Positions 36,965 to 46,375 of a stretch of DNA of 46,689 nucleotides are shown in pieces; positions within the stretch are counted from its first letter, which is position 1; every line of letters begins with the position of its first letter. The notes below the pieces were generated by a model. The model did not search any database, was not told the DNA's origin, and was given only the letters and a program-made list of their open reading frames with translations. Where the stretch lies: NCBI GenBank assembly GCA_018401885.1, contig JAGYKB010000018.1, positions 1-46,689 on the forward strand, given 5' to 3'. The DNA is from Gammaproteobacteria bacterium (GTDB lineage Bacteria; Pseudomonadota; Gammaproteobacteria; Pseudomonadales; Pseudohongiellaceae). The translations under genes and the position numbers were made by a program.

Positions 36965-37402
36965 CTACTTCAGACGGGCAAGCGCCGCCTCGAGCGCGAG
37001 CTCATAGCCCTGTGCGCCGAGACCGATGATGCAGCCCTCTGCGATGTCTGAGAAAAACGAGTGGTGTCTGAAATCTTCGCGTCGATAGAGGTTTGAAAGA
37101 TGCACTTCGATAAAGGGGATTTCGGAGGCCAGCATGGCGTCTCGTAGGGCTACACTCGTGTGTGTAAAGCCTCCGAAATTGACGAGCATATAGTCGACCT
37201 GCGCGGCTCTAGCGGTATGGATGCGATCGATAAGCGCTCCTTCGCTATTACTTTGAAAACTATCGAACGTATGACCTGCTTCGAGGCAGGCGGAGCCAAG
37301 GCGCAGAGTAATGTCTTCGAGGGTATCGGAGCCGTATATTTCGGGCTCTCGGCTGCCTAGGAGATTGAGATTGGGGCCATTTAAGACGAGTATCGATGCC
37401 AT
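36965..37402 (-). CDS. aroQ: 3-dehydroquinate dehydratase, type II
   Basis: Dehydrates 3-dehydroquinate in the shikimate pathway. The 145-aa flavodoxin-like protein shows [20 protein letters not shown] with catalytic Y23 on the flexible lid, [32 protein letters not shown] and [19 protein letters not shown] with the catalytic His. Length is normal. It precedes accB-accC, the order known from Pseudomonas and Haemophilus-type genomes. A perfect 8-bp inverted repeat lies 85 bp upstream. Confidence 0.97.
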   Translation of the reverse strand: MASILVLNGPNLNLLGSREPEIYGSDTLEDITLRLGSACLEAGHTFDSFQSNSEGALIDRIHTARAAQVDYMLVNFGGFTHTSVALRDAMLASEIPFIEVHLSNLYRREDFRHHSFFSDIAEGCIIGLGAQGYELALEAALARLK

Positions 37403-37486
37403 AGTTTTGCCACATTGTGCGCTATTTGCGCGAAATTACCGATAGATTGCCAATTTTCAGAGCATTTTCGCAGAATTTGATCTGAA

Positions 37487-37506
37487 TATCACTAGTATTA
37501 GTGATA
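37487..37506. repeat. Perfect inverted repeat upstream of aroQ
   Basis: Arms TATCACTA and TAGTGATA (8 bp each) separated by GTAT, between the stop of the DsbD-like gene and aroQ. There is no T-run, so it is more like an operator than a terminator. No regulator can be named. Confidence 0.45.
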
Positions 37507-37522
37507 AGGAACCCAAATTGAG

Positions 37523-38047
37523 TTAATCGAATAGTTCTTGCAGCGGAATGTCGACGGTTTGCGGCGGGTAGCAGAAGCCCCACGCGGCGCATCCTTGGAA
37601 GCGAATGTTGAGAGACGAAGCGGCGGGCAGGGCGCGCGCAGAGGAAAGGTCGATTTCGGTGATAACTGCGTCGAAATAGGCCTCAATAGCGCCGAAAAAT
37701 TCGTCTTCCATTGCTAGACCGTCTGGCAAAGTGAAGGGCAGGGTGTGCCCGCCTGCCGAAAAAGCAAAACGGTGCCGATAGAGGTAGTGCTCAGGCGCTG
37801 GTGTCCAGGTGATCGCTAGCTTATTGCCGTCGACAGAGCTCAGATGGAATGGAAAGGCGGAGTGAATCGGCAAAACCCGCGGTGTCGCATTCTGATCTAA
37901 AGAGGACGTGGTGCGGTCGCCAAACTGCGCACTAGCGAGCGTCGCGCCTACTACAAACGCGGCGGCGACTGTGCTGCAGAGCAATCCCTTCAATGAACTG
38001 CTCGGTGCGCGATTTTTGCGGTGCGCAGCGTGTGAAGCGGAGCGCAT
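37523..38047 (-). CDS. Stand-alone DsbD N-terminal (alpha) domain protein
   Basis: A 174-aa exported protein. A basic start and hydrophobic stretch (GLLCSTVAAAFVVGATLASA, 21-40) form a signal peptide. The rest matches the immunoglobulin-like N-terminal domain of DsbD: LPIHSAFPFHLS, LAITWTPAPEHYLYRHRFAF, EDEFFGAIEAYFDAV, and the redox pair C153/C159 in QGCAAWGFCYPP, spaced as C103/C109 of E. coli DsbD. In DsbD this domain passes electrons from the membrane domain to DsbC/CcmG; here the eight-helix beta and thioredoxin-like gamma domains are missing and the gene ends cleanly. It is upstream of aroQ, where full-length dsbD (dipZ) sits in Pseudomonas. The start at 38047 has AAGGAG 7 bp upstream. 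Confidence 0.85.
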   Translation of the reverse strand: MRSASHAAHRKNRAPSSSLKGLLCSTVAAAFVVGATLASAQFGDRTTSSLDQNATPRVLPIHSAFPFHLSSVDGNKLAITWTPAPEHYLYRHRFAFSAGGHTLPFTLPDGLAMEDEFFGAIEAYFDAVITEIDLSSARALPAASSLNIRFQGCAAWGFCYPPQTVDIPLQELFD

Positions 38048-38067
38048 ATTCGACTCCTTTTGGGTAG

Positions 38068-39285
38068 CTAGTCGTTGAATCTGTCGAACACGAGGCACGC
38101 ATTGGTTCCGCCGAAGCCAAAGCTATTGGACATCACGCGATTGAGTTTGATGTTGTCTACTCGTTCAACCGCTACGGGCAGGCCTTCAGCCTCAGGGTCC
38201 AGCGTGTCCACGTTTGCCGAGGCTGCGATGAAATCATTACCCATCATCAGCAGGCTATAAATTGCCTCCTGAGCGCCGGCCGCGCCCAAGGAGTGGCCGC
38301 TGAGGGATTTGGTAGAGTTGAGCGTCGGGACAGCGTCGCCGAAGACATTCTTGATCGCTCTAAGCTCGGAAACGTCGCCGGCGGGTGTGCTAGTCCCGTG
38401 CGTATTAATGTAGTCGACCGATCCTTCAAGACCGTGCATCGCCATCTGCATCGCGCGTGCTCCGCCTTCGCCGGACGGCGCAACCATGTCGTAGCCGTCA
38501 GAGGTGGCGCCGTAACCGGTGAGCTCTGCGTAGATTTTGGCGCCGCGGGCCTTCGCGTGCTCTAGCTCTTCTATTACCAAAACCGCACCTCCGCCGGCTA
38601 TAACGAAGCCGTCGCGGGCCGCGTCAAACGCGCGCGAGGCTTTGTCAGGGGTGTCATTGTAATTGGTGGAAAGCGCACCCATCGCATCAAACATGTGCGA
38701 CATAGTCCAATGCTCTGCTTCACCACCGCCGGCAAAAACTACGTCTTGTTTCCCTAGTTGAATTAGCTCTGCAGCATGGCCTATGCAGTGTGCGCTCGTC
38801 GCGCAGGCCGATGAAATGGTGTAATTGACGCCCTTGATCTTAAAGGGCGTTGCGAGGCAGGCCGACACGGTGCTGCTCATCGTACGGGTGATGCGGTAGG
38901 GGCCGACGCGGCGCAGGCCTTTTTCACGCATTATGTCGGTAGACTCTAGCTGCTGTTCGGAGGAGCCGCCACCTGAGCCGACTACTAAGCCTGTGCGAAA
39001 ATTAGACACTTGCTCTTCGTTGAGCCCGGAGTCTTCCACCGCCTCTTTCATTGAGAGATAGGCGTACGCTGCGGCATCCCCCATGAAGCGATAGAGTTTT
39101 CGGTCGATGAGCTCTTCGGCGTTGATTTCGACGCTGCCACTTATATGGCTGCGCATGCCGACGTCGACGTAACTCTGATTGTGTTTAATGCCGCTGCGGC
39201 CCTGCTGGAGAGAGTCGAGAACTTCCTCTTTATTATTACCGAGGCAAGAAACGATGCCGATGCCAGTTACCACTACGCGACGCAT
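38068..39285 (-). CDS. fabB: 3-oxoacyl-ACP synthase I (FabB)
   Basis: Elongates acyl-ACP and is required to extend the cis-unsaturated intermediate made by FabA. The 405-aa thiolase-fold enzyme has [18 protein letters not shown], catalytic C161 in [15 protein letters not shown], and the two His in [12 protein letters not shown] and [11 protein letters not shown], with [15 protein letters not shown] at the end. The start was set at 39285, where FabB proteins begin; a GTG four codons earlier is also open. Pairing with fabA 82 bp upstream supports FabB rather than FabF. Confidence 0.96.
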   Translation of the reverse strand: MRRVVVTGIGIVSCLGNNKEEVLDSLQQGRSGIKHNQSYVDVGMRSHISGSVEINAEELIDRKLYRFMGDAAAYAYLSMKEAVEDSGLNEEQVSNFRTGLVVGSGGGSSEQQLESTDIMREKGLRRVGPYRITRTMSSTVSACLATPFKIKGVNYTISSACATSAHCIGHAAELIQLGKQDVVFAGGGEAEHWTMSHMFDAMGALSTNYNDTPDKASRAFDAARDGFVIAGGGAVLVIEELEHAKARGAKIYAELTGYGATSDGYDMVAPSGEGGARAMQMAMHGLEGSVDYINTHGTSTPAGDVSELRAIKNVFGDAVPTLNSTKSLSGHSLGAAGAQEAIYSLLMMGNDFIAASANVDTLDPEAEGLPVAVERVDNIKLNRVMSNSFGFGGTNACLVFDRFND

Positions 39286-39367
39286 ATAATTCACCAATCT
39301 TTAAGTGTGTGGAGTTCCAGAAGCGCCAGAACTCAGTTTTTTCGTTTTTGCTCGAGACCGCGGCGAT

Positions 39368-39904
39368 CTAAAATGTCGCGCCGGGCTGGAATAGGCCGAC
39401 CTTAAGGCTCTTGGTCGAGTAAATCTCACGTCCATCAACCGAGACAGTGCCGTTGGCGATACCCATAGTCAGCCTGCGGTCTATCGTCCGCGTTATGTCG
39501 AGCTCATACGTGACGAGCTTCGAGGTAGGCAGCACCTCGCCGCTGAATTTCACCTCGCCAACGCCGAGCGCGCGACCTTTGCCCTCGCGTCCGCTCCAGC
39601 AGAGCCAGAACCCGACAAGCTGCCACAGGGCATCGAGGCCAAGGCATCCAGGCATCACTGGATCGCCAGGGAAGTGACAGTCGAAAAACCAAAGGTCGGG
39701 GCGGATATCTAACTCGGCGATAATTTTACCACGCCCAAACTCACCTCCGTCGTCATTGATGACCGTGATCCGATCCAGCATGAGCATATTATCGACAGGC
39801 AAAACGCCTTTACCTGGGCCGAATAGTCGGCCGTAGCCACATTCGATAAGCTCTTCTAGTGAGTAGGCGTTCTTGGGTTCGAACACAAATGGGGCATCGG
39901 ACAT
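39368..39904 (-). CDS. fabA: 3-hydroxydecanoyl-ACP dehydratase/isomerase (FabA)
   Basis: Dehydrates 3-hydroxydecanoyl-ACP and isomerises trans-2 to cis-3-decenoyl-ACP, the branch point to unsaturated fatty acids. The 178-aa hot-dog protein has catalytic H77 in [14 protein letters not shown] and D91 in [14 protein letters not shown], plus [11 protein letters not shown] and [14 protein letters not shown]. It leads fabA-fabB. The best ribosome site (AAGGA) is rather far from the ATG (about 13 nt). No known FabR- or DesT-like operator was recognised upstream. Confidence 0.97.
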   Translation of the reverse strand: MSDAPFVFEPKNAYSLEELIECGYGRLFGPGKGVLPVDNMLMLDRITVINDDGGEFGRGKIIAELDIRPDLWFFDCHFPGDPVMPGCLGLDALWQLVGFWLCWSGREGKGRALGVGEVKFSGEVLPTSKLVTYELDITRTIDRRLTMGIANGTVSVDGREIYSTKSLKVGLFQPGATF

Positions 39905-40056
39905 GTTTTAAGTGCTTTCCTTATGGCGGCCACAGGGGCATAAACTCTGATCGACGATGTTATCGCGACAGATTTAATTAATCGACTGATATTCGTGAGT
40001 CTTGAGACGGCTGCAATTTCCGGTTGCAGACTGTTTTATCGATGTCACAATTTCTT

Positions 40057-40065
40057 TGCTAGAAT
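40057..40065 (+). promoter_or_regulatory. Extended -10 promoter for manC
   Basis: TGCTAGAAT: an extended -10 (TGn) joined to TAGAAT, about 50 nt before the manC GTG. No good -35 is seen, as is common for extended -10 promoters. Confidence 0.45.
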
Positions 40066-40115
40066 GCTGTCTCCCAAAAGCGGCGCTCGCTAAGTCGCCT
40101 CAGAGTAGAGAATTC

Positions 40116-41579
40116 GTGTCCGAAATTAAACCCTCGTTAGACTCTTCCGCCCCGTCACCTGCACGGCTGATCCCTGTAGTGATCTCGGGCGGGGTTGGTT
40201 CGCGTCTGTGGCCAGTATCAAGAGCGCTGTTGCCCAAACAGTATATTGAGATTCCGGGCATGGTCGGCTCGCTTTTTCAAAACACGCTCGAACGCCTAAA
40301 AGGCCTCGATGGCGTTGCGGAGCCGATAGTCGTTTGCAGCGAAGAGCATCGATTCGTTGTCGCGGAGCAGCTGCGTCAAATCAACGTTGAGGCGCAGCTG
40401 CTCCTTGAACCCTACGGGCGCAACACTGCGCCCGCAATCGCGCTTGCAGCGATGGAGGCGATGGCGTTGGGTGAGGATCCGCTATTGCTCGTGCTGCCTG
40501 CCGATCACTTGATCGAAGACACCGAGTCACTCCATCGTGCAATCGGGATTGCACGCACCCTAGCGACGTCATCTCGCCTCGTTACCTTCGGTATTCCACC
40601 GCGCAGCCCCGAGACCGGCTATGGCTATCTGCAGCAGGGAGACGAAATAGCCGGTGGTGGTGTTGATGTCGTGAAGTTTGTCGAAAAACCGGACCTCGCG
40701 ACCGCGCAGCGGTATGTCGAAGAGGGAGGCTACCTTTGGAATAGCGGCATGTTCCTATTCAGGGCGTCGGTTTTCTTGAAGCATCTAAAAATTCACGCGC
40801 CCGACATCCACGAGTCGTGCACGGTAACTCATGCGGCGCTCGAGCGAGAAACAGATTTCGCGCGTATTCCCGATGCCGAATTTCACCGCTGCCGCTCCGA
40901 CTCCATCGATTATGCGGTAATGGAGAAGGCGGGCGGGGTTGCAGCTGTGCCTTTGAACGCAGGCTGGAATGACCTAGGCGCGTGGGACGCCTTGTGGTCG
41001 GTGCAGGTAAAAGACGGCGATGACAATGTGGTGAGCGGCGACGTGCTCACCGAGGAAGTTTACGGAAGTTACATTCAGAGTGAATCCAGGCTTGTCGCTG
41101 CGGTTGGCGTGCGCGATGCAATAATTATTGAAACCCCCGATGCTGTTTTGGTGGCGAATCGTGAGGATGCTCAAGGCGTCAAGAAAATCGTCGATCAGTT
41201 GCAGGCCCTCGGGCGTAGCGAGCGTCTTGCGCATCGCCGCGAGAGGCGACCGTGGGGAAGCTTTGAGTCGCTTGCGAGCGGGCAGGGGTTTCAGGTGAAA
41301 CGAATCGTGGTTAATCCTCGCTCTTCGCTGTCACTGCAATCGCACCTGCACCGCGCAGAACATTGGGTCATGCTTACTGGCGTTGGTCGCGTCGAATGCG
41401 ATGAGAAGGTAATCGATCTCCAGCCCAATGAGTCGACGTTCATCCCCAAAGGCAGTAAACATAGACTTAGTAATCTGGGGGATGCGCCTATCGAGCTGAT
41501 CGAGGTGCAGGTTGGCGACTATTTGGGTGAAGACGATATTGAGCGCTACGAAGACAATTACGGGCGGTTGCCGGGTTAA
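40116..41579 (+). CDS. manC: Mannose-1-phosphate guanylyltransferase/mannose-6-phosphate isomerase
   Basis: Bifunctional enzyme of GDP-mannose synthesis (ManC/CpsB/AlgA type). With the GTG start at 40116 it is 487 aa, the usual length. The N-terminal pyrophosphorylase half shows VISGGVGSRLWPVSRALLPK, EPYGRNTAPAIALAA, VLPADHLIED, VKFVEKPD and YLWNSGMFLF. The C-terminal cupin isomerase half begins near RRERRPWGSFESL and has SLSLQSHLHRAEHWVMLTG, VNPRSS and ESTFIPKGSKHRLSN. An open frame extends upstream to 40002, but that part overlaps the promoter and shows nothing conserved. galU and manB follow, so this is a sugar-nucleotide cluster. Confidence 0.94.
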   Translation: MSEIKPSLDSSAPSPARLIPVVISGGVGSRLWPVSRALLPKQYIEIPGMVGSLFQNTLERLKGLDGVAEPIVVCSEEHRFVVAEQLRQINVEAQLLLEPYGRNTAPAIALAAMEAMALGEDPLLLVLPADHLIEDTESLHRAIGIARTLATSSRLVTFGIPPRSPETGYGYLQQGDEIAGGGVDVVKFVEKPDLATAQRYVEEGGYLWNSGMFLFRASVFLKHLKIHAPDIHESCTVTHAALERETDFARIPDAEFHRCRSDSIDYAVMEKAGGVAAVPLNAGWNDLGAWDALWSVQVKDGDDNVVSGDVLTEEVYGSYIQSESRLVAAVGVRDAIIIETPDAVLVANREDAQGVKKIVDQLQALGRSERLAHRRERRPWGSFESLASGQGFQVKRIVVNPRSSLSLQSHLHRAEHWVMLTGVGRVECDEKVIDLQPNESTFIPKGSKHRLSNLGDAPIELIEVQVGDYLGEDDIERYEDNYGRLPG

Positions 41580-41677
41580 TGCGCTAAGGGCTAGTGCCCT
41601 GCCAAGCGACTAACACAAAGTGGTAAGCAAGCGCATCGGAGTCTATTCGTCTCTATAACTGGAACGAGGAGTTAGCT

Positions 41678-42520
41678 GTGGGACTTATTAATAAATGTTT
41701 GTTTCCTGCCGCGGGATACGGTACTCGATTTCTGCCGGCGACCAAGGCGATGCCTAAGGAGATGCTGCCGCTCGTTACCAAGCCGCTAATTCAATACGGC
41801 GTGGAGGAGGCGCTGGACGCAGGCATCACAGGGATGGCGATAGTTACGGGTCGCGGCAAGCGCGCGATAGAAGATCACTTCGATATCAGTTTTGAGTTGG
41901 AGCATCAAATAGCAGGATCCGATAAAGAAAGTCTTCTGGACGGCACGCGTGACTTAATTAACCGCTGCACCTTCTCCTACACGCGCCAGAATGAGATGCT
42001 CGGTCTCGGCCATGCGATTCTTGTTGGCGAAACACTGATTGGTGATGAGCCCTTTGCTGTATTGTTAGCTGATGATTTCTGCCTAACGGAAAGCGACTCG
42101 GTTCTGGCGCAGATGACCGCGCTCTATGAGCAGCACCGCTGTTGTATTGTTGCAATTGAAGAGGTGCCGCTTGATCAGGTTTCTCGTTACGGCGTGATCT
42201 CAGGGGTCGAGGAAAGAGATGGGCTTTTTCGGGTGAATGAGATGGTAGAGAAACCAGAGCCGGCGGCGGCGCCGAGCAATCTTGCTATCATCGGCCGTTA
42301 TATTCTTACGCCGGCTATTTTTGAGGTATTGCGCAACACTGCGCCGGGCCGCAACGGTGAGGTTCAGCTTACCGATGCGCTGCAAACCCTTGCGTCTCAG
42401 GGAGAGGTACTAGCCTGTCGCTTCGACGGCAAACGCTTCGACTGTGGCAGTGTCGAAGGTTATATCGACGCGACGAATGTGTTGTATCGGCGCACTATTC
42501 ATTCAGAGAGCGAGCAGTAG
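41678..42520 (+). CDS. galU: UTP-glucose-1-phosphate uridylyltransferase
   Basis: Makes UDP-glucose for glycans and lipopolysaccharide. The 280-aa protein has CLFPAAGYGTRFLPATKAMP then KEMLPLVTKPLIQYGVEEA, the GRGKRAIEDHFD segment, GLGHAILVGE, VLLADDFCL with metal-binding Asp, MVEKPEP and RFDCGSVEGYIDA. Length is normal. It begins with GTG at 41678, just after a strong GAGGAG site. It lies 98 bp downstream of manC and 4 bp upstream of manB. Confidence 0.97.
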   Translation: MGLINKCLFPAAGYGTRFLPATKAMPKEMLPLVTKPLIQYGVEEALDAGITGMAIVTGRGKRAIEDHFDISFELEHQIAGSDKESLLDGTRDLINRCTFSYTRQNEMLGLGHAILVGETLIGDEPFAVLLADDFCLTESDSVLAQMTALYEQHRCCIVAIEEVPLDQVSRYGVISGVEERDGLFRVNEMVEKPEPAAAPSNLAIIGRYILTPAIFEVLRNTAPGRNGEVQLTDALQTLASQGEVLACRFDGKRFDCGSVEGYIDATNVLYRRTIHSESEQ

Positions 42521-42524
42521 CTAA

Positions 42525-43880
42525 ATGGTTCAAGCACTCGATTGCTTCAAAGCTTATGACATACGTGGACGCGTACCTGAGCAATTAAATGCCGATGTCG
42601 CTTACCGCATTGGGCGCGCATTCGCAGCACATTTGAAACCTAAAAGGGTCGTCGTCGGCTTCGATATTAGACTGACGAGCCAAGAGTTATGTGCCGCCCT
42701 GAGTCGCGGACTTAACGACGGCGGTGCCGATGTCACGAACATCGGCCAGTGCGGCACCGAAGAAATATACTTCGCCACCAGCCACCTTGGTTATGATGGC
42801 GGGATCATGGTGACCGCAAGCCACAATCCTGCAGACTACAACGGCATGAAGTTCGTGCGCGAAGGCTCGCTGCCGGTGAGCGCTGACACCGGCTTGCTCG
42901 CAATAAAAGACCTTGCAGAGAAAAATGAGTTTGCCGAACCCGCGCTCCAGGGCTCAATCGACTTCGCTGATCTGCGCGGCGCCTATCTTGCTAAACTGCT
43001 GAGCTTTGTCGAAATCGACAAATTAAAACCATTGAAAATCGTCTGCAATGCCGGCAACGGTGGAGCAGGCGCCACGATTGATATGCTCGAGCCATTGCTG
43101 CCCTTTGAGATAATCCGTGTGCATCACGAACCAGACGGACACTTTCCAAACGGGGTACCGAATCCCATGCTTGAAGAGAACCGAGCGCCGACAACTGCGG
43201 CTATTCTCGAGAACAAAGCCGATCTTGGTATTGCTTGGGACGGTGACTTTGATCGTTGTTTTTTCTTCGACGAAAATGGCCGCTTTATCGAGGGCTACTA
43301 CTTGGTAGGCCTGCTCGCACAGGTGTTTTTAGACGCTGAACCCGGCGCGAAAATCGTCCATGATCCAAGACTCACTTGGAATACTCAGGAGATTGTCGCT
43401 GCAGCCGGTGGCAAGGCCATCCAGAGCATGACTGGGCACGCATACATGAAAGAGTCGCTGCGTGCAGATAAGGCTGTTTATGGTGGGGAGATGAGTGCGC
43501 ACCATTATTTTAGAGACTTCTACTACAGCGACAGCGGCATGGTGCCATGGCTGTTGGTGACGGCGCTCATGGCCGCGACAGGTAAGCGCTTATCCCAGCT
43601 TGTTGATGAGCGCATGCAGGCGTTCCCAGCCAGTGGTGAGATTAACCGCACTGTCGCAAACCCAGAAGCGCTGCTCGCCGCGACGCGGGCGCGCTATGAG
43701 TCCGCGGCGATCGCAGTCGAGAATGTCGATGGCCTGAGTATGCGCTTTGACGCATGGCGATTTAATTTACGGCTATCGAATACCGAGCCTGTCGTGCGAT
43801 TGAATGTCGAGTCGCGCGCAGACGAGGCGCTGATGCGCGAGAAGACAGCCGAACTCCTAGATTTGATGTCACAGGCCTGA
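42525..43880 (+). CDS. manB: Phosphomannomutase/phosphoglucomutase
   Basis: Interconverts hexose 6- and 1-phosphates. The 451-aa alpha-D-phosphohexomutase has FKAYDIRGRVPEQL, the phosphoserine loop MVTASHNPADYNGMK, the Mg loop WDGDFDRCFFF, sugar-specificity loop GEMSAHHYF and phosphate-binding SNTEPVVRLN. The GEMSxHHYF sequence is that of ManB/AlgC-type enzymes able to use mannose. Together with ManC it supplies GDP-mannose, and with GalU it can supply UDP-glucose. Starts 4 bp after galU, surely one transcript. Whether it is bifunctional like AlgC cannot be told from sequence. Confidence 0.94.
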   Translation: MVQALDCFKAYDIRGRVPEQLNADVAYRIGRAFAAHLKPKRVVVGFDIRLTSQELCAALSRGLNDGGADVTNIGQCGTEEIYFATSHLGYDGGIMVTASHNPADYNGMKFVREGSLPVSADTGLLAIKDLAEKNEFAEPALQGSIDFADLRGAYLAKLLSFVEIDKLKPLKIVCNAGNGGAGATIDMLEPLLPFEIIRVHHEPDGHFPNGVPNPMLEENRAPTTAAILENKADLGIAWDGDFDRCFFFDENGRFIEGYYLVGLLAQVFLDAEPGAKIVHDPRLTWNTQEIVAAAGGKAIQSMTGHAYMKESLRADKAVYGGEMSAHHYFRDFYYSDSGMVPWLLVTALMAATGKRLSQLVDERMQAFPASGEINRTVANPEALLAATRARYESAAIAVENVDGLSMRFDAWRFNLRLSNTEPVVRLNVESRADEALMREKTAELLDLMSQA

Positions 43881-44051
43881 TTTTTCCCCGAGCCGAAAAA
43901 GCCAAACAAAGCCAATCAAGGCTGAGTTGATTCGCGACTGGCGTAGACAAACGGTTGTCGTTAGAATCGCGCGCTTTCTATGCTCGCTAAATTTCATTTA
44001 ACTCCTCCAGCCTGAGTCTCTCAATTGGCTGGTTACTCAAAGGATACAAGC

Positions 44052-44369
44052 ATGTCTAAATTCGAAAACGTCACCATTATAAAAGCGGCCAATATCTACT
44101 TCGACGGCAAAGTGACAAGTCGCACGATTGAGTTCGCCGATGGCTCTACTCAGTCACTCGGATTCATGCAGCCAGGCGAGTATGAGTTTGGCACTGCGAA
44201 GCGCGAGATAATGGAGATTATGTCGGGTGCATTTTCAGTCTTGTTGCCCGGAGAAAGCGAATGGCAAAACATTGTCGGAGGCGAGTCGTTTGAGGTGCCT
44301 GCCAATGCCTCATTTAAGGTAAATGTAAGCACTATGACTGACTACTGCTGCGCCTACCTCGACGACTAA
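44052..44369 (+). CDS. ppnP: Pyrimidine/purine nucleoside phosphorylase PpnP
   Basis: Broad-range nucleoside phosphorylase of the small cupin family (formerly DUF1255/YaiE). The 105-aa protein reads MSKFENVTIIKAANIYFDGK, SRTIEFADGSTQSLGFMQPG, EYEFGTAKREIMEIMSG and VGGESFEVPANASFKV, all family-typical, ending SMTDYCCAYLDD. The start at 44052 has AAGGA 8 bp upstream; the nine codons before it have no conservation. It follows manB after 171 bp and converges with pgi (18 bp between stops). Confidence 0.94.
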   Translation: MSKFENVTIIKAANIYFDGKVTSRTIEFADGSTQSLGFMQPGEYEFGTAKREIMEIMSGAFSVLLPGESEWQNIVGGESFEVPANASFKVNVSTMTDYCCAYLDD

Positions 44370-44387
44370 TGATGAGTCGCTGCTGCG

Positions 44388-46052
44388 CTAGCGCGGATCC
44401 CGCCAACTGTTAATTATTTGAACAAGCGCGCGCGTCGATGCATCGAGTGTCGACGCGGACTCCGCCGATCCGGAAGATTGAGCCGGTTCGCTGAGCGCTG
44501 CATACACGTCCTTCGAAAGGCGTTTACCCAGCTCTACACCCCATTGATCGAAAGCATTAATATTCCACAGTACGCTAAGCGCAAACACTTTATGCTCGTA
44601 GAGCGCGATCAGCGAGCCTAAATTACGCGGGGTAAGCTGCTTGATAAGCAGCGTTGTGCTTGGCCGGTTTCCTTTGATTGTCTTTTGCGGATCCCAGTGC
44701 ACGCCTCCGACGTCAGCACTGGCTTCGTCGCCATTCATTAGCGCCATGCTTTGGCTTAAGCAGTTCGCGAGTAGATGTCGGTGTCGCTCGTCAGCGTCAT
44801 CAACGCTTGCCGTGGCCAGTGCGATAAATTCAACCGGCGTGAACTCAGTGCCTTGGTGCAATTGCTGAAAATACGAATGCTGACCGTTCGTGCCGGCGCT
44901 TCCCCAAATTATTTCTGAGGTCCCCTGGGTGATAACTGCGCCCTCTCGACTAATGGACTTTCCTAGGCTCTCCATATAAAGCTGCTGGAGATAGGCGGGG
45001 AACAGGCTAAGGTCTTGGCTATAGGGCACTACAGCGGTGCTCGGACTCGCGCCGTAATGTCTGTACCAATAGGCGATTAGCGCTGATATCACGGGCAGGT
45101 TTTGATGCAGCGGTGCAGTCTCGAAATGCGTGTCCATCGCGTGTGCACCGGCCAATAATTCTTCAAACGCCTTGAAGCCGATCGCGAGAGCGATAGGCAG
45201 TCCGATCGCCGACCATAGTGAGAAGCGCCCCCCGACCCAATCCCATAAGGGGAAAATGTTTGATTGTTCGATGCCAAAGTCACACGCTTCAGCGATGTTT
45301 GCAGAAACCGCCACGAAGTGCCTAGAAACAGCGGTCTCGTCGCTGGCAGCAACAAGCCAGTCGCGCGCGGCTCGCGCATTGGTGAGGGTTTCGAGCGTGC
45401 CGAAGGTCTTCGAGGCCACGACGAAGAGCGTGGTCGCGGGGTCGAGTCCTGTGAGCATGCGCGTAAGATGCGCGGGGTCTACGTTAGAGACGAAGCGAAC
45501 GTCGGGTCTGCCTAGCGCAAAATCGGCGAGCGCATCGACCACCATAGCAGGACCAAGATCCGAGCCGCCGATGCCTAGGTTGATGACCGTTTCAATTGCT
45601 CGGCCGTCGTAGCCTGTCCATGTGCCCGAATGAACGCGGCCCACGAACTCTCGCAGAGAGGTAAGTGTTTCGCTTACCAGGGCCGCGTGCGGTGCATTTG
45701 CGGCGGAGGGGCTGCGAAGCGACGTGTGCAGCGCGGCGCGTCCCTCCGACTGATTAATTTTTGCGCCACGAAAAAGTGCGCCAATCGCGCCCTGCATGCC
45801 GCAGGCCTCGGCGAGCTCGGCTAACGCTGCAAGCGCCTTCGAATCGATGAGACTTTTCGAATAGTCGAAGTGAATCTCGTCTACGGTGAGGCTGAACTTC
45901 GCACTGCGCTCAGCGTCATTCGCGAAAAGCAGCTTGAGTGTTTGTGAATCGCGCTGACCGTAGCCCTCGGCGAGAGGTAGGAGCCGGCTTGCGGATGTGC
46001 GAAGCCGCGAATCTAAGGCATCGATTGCGACGAGGTTTCTATTAAATGTCAT
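44388..46052 (-). CDS. pgi: Glucose-6-phosphate isomerase
   Basis: Interconverts glucose-6-P and fructose-6-P, feeding the neighbouring GDP-mannose and UDP-glucose genes. The 554-aa protein has two SIS domains with VINLGIGGSDLGPAMVVDAL, FVVASKTFGTLETLTNA, DWVGGRFSLWSAIGL, QGTSEIIWGSAGTNGQHSYFQ (catalytic Glu and His) and the late QWGVELGK with catalytic Lys. The start at 46052 (MTFNRNLVAID) was chosen by family length; the open frame runs 40 codons upstream without conserved sequence. Confidence 0.97.
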   Translation of the reverse strand: MTFNRNLVAIDALDSRLRTSASRLLPLAEGYGQRDSQTLKLLFANDAERSAKFSLTVDEIHFDYSKSLIDSKALAALAELAEACGMQGAIGALFRGAKINQSEGRAALHTSLRSPSAANAPHAALVSETLTSLREFVGRVHSGTWTGYDGRAIETVINLGIGGSDLGPAMVVDALADFALGRPDVRFVSNVDPAHLTRMLTGLDPATTLFVVASKTFGTLETLTNARAARDWLVAASDETAVSRHFVAVSANIAEACDFGIEQSNIFPLWDWVGGRFSLWSAIGLPIALAIGFKAFEELLAGAHAMDTHFETAPLHQNLPVISALIAYWYRHYGASPSTAVVPYSQDLSLFPAYLQQLYMESLGKSISREGAVITQGTSEIIWGSAGTNGQHSYFQQLHQGTEFTPVEFIALATASVDDADERHRHLLANCLSQSMALMNGDEASADVGGVHWDPQKTIKGNRPSTTLLIKQLTPRNLGSLIALYEHKVFALSVLWNINAFDQWGVELGKRLSKDVYAALSEPAQSSGSAESASTLDASTRALVQIINSWRDPR

Positions 46053-46375
46053 ACACTTGCCTGTGAATCGCGATGGGTTAGTGTTTTTACTACGCCTGCA
46101 ACGCTTGGGTTCTCGGGCGGCAGAGGCTTTCGAGTTAACGCTGACGGCTGAGGGTTTAGCGCTGTGACGCACTTTAGCATAATCGTGAATCTACATATTC
46201 GTCACCCTTCGCATGGTTAGCAACTGTCACGGGGTAACGAGGGGCAATAAGTGTGAGCGAGCGGTTCACGGTGATGGAAAAAAATCCTCAACTGGGCTAT
46301 TGAACCGCTTGGAGTTTGTGGTTAAACTGCGCGCCTTGTTCGACGGAGCTCGTTCTGAGACCCATCAAACATTGT
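46053..46375. other. 323-bp intergenic region between pgi and tRNA-Thr
   Basis: Divergent promoter region. It contains the tRNA-Thr promoter (46300-46327). Open frames here, including one running into the tRNA, have no domain or convincing ribosome site. Confidence 0.6.
46300..46327 (+). promoter_or_regulatory. Promoter of tRNA-Thr
   Basis: -35 TTGAAC (46300-46305), 16-bp spacer, -10 TTAAAC (46322-46327), followed by a GC-rich TGCGCGCC discriminator as in growth-rate-controlled stable RNA promoters. The start point would be near 46334, giving a 5' leader of about 40 nt. Confidence 0.5.

Noticed and set aside
41587..41600. AGGGC-TAGT-GCCCT hairpin after manC as a terminator
   Set aside because: Only a 5-bp stem with no T-run; galU downstream is probably co-transcribed.
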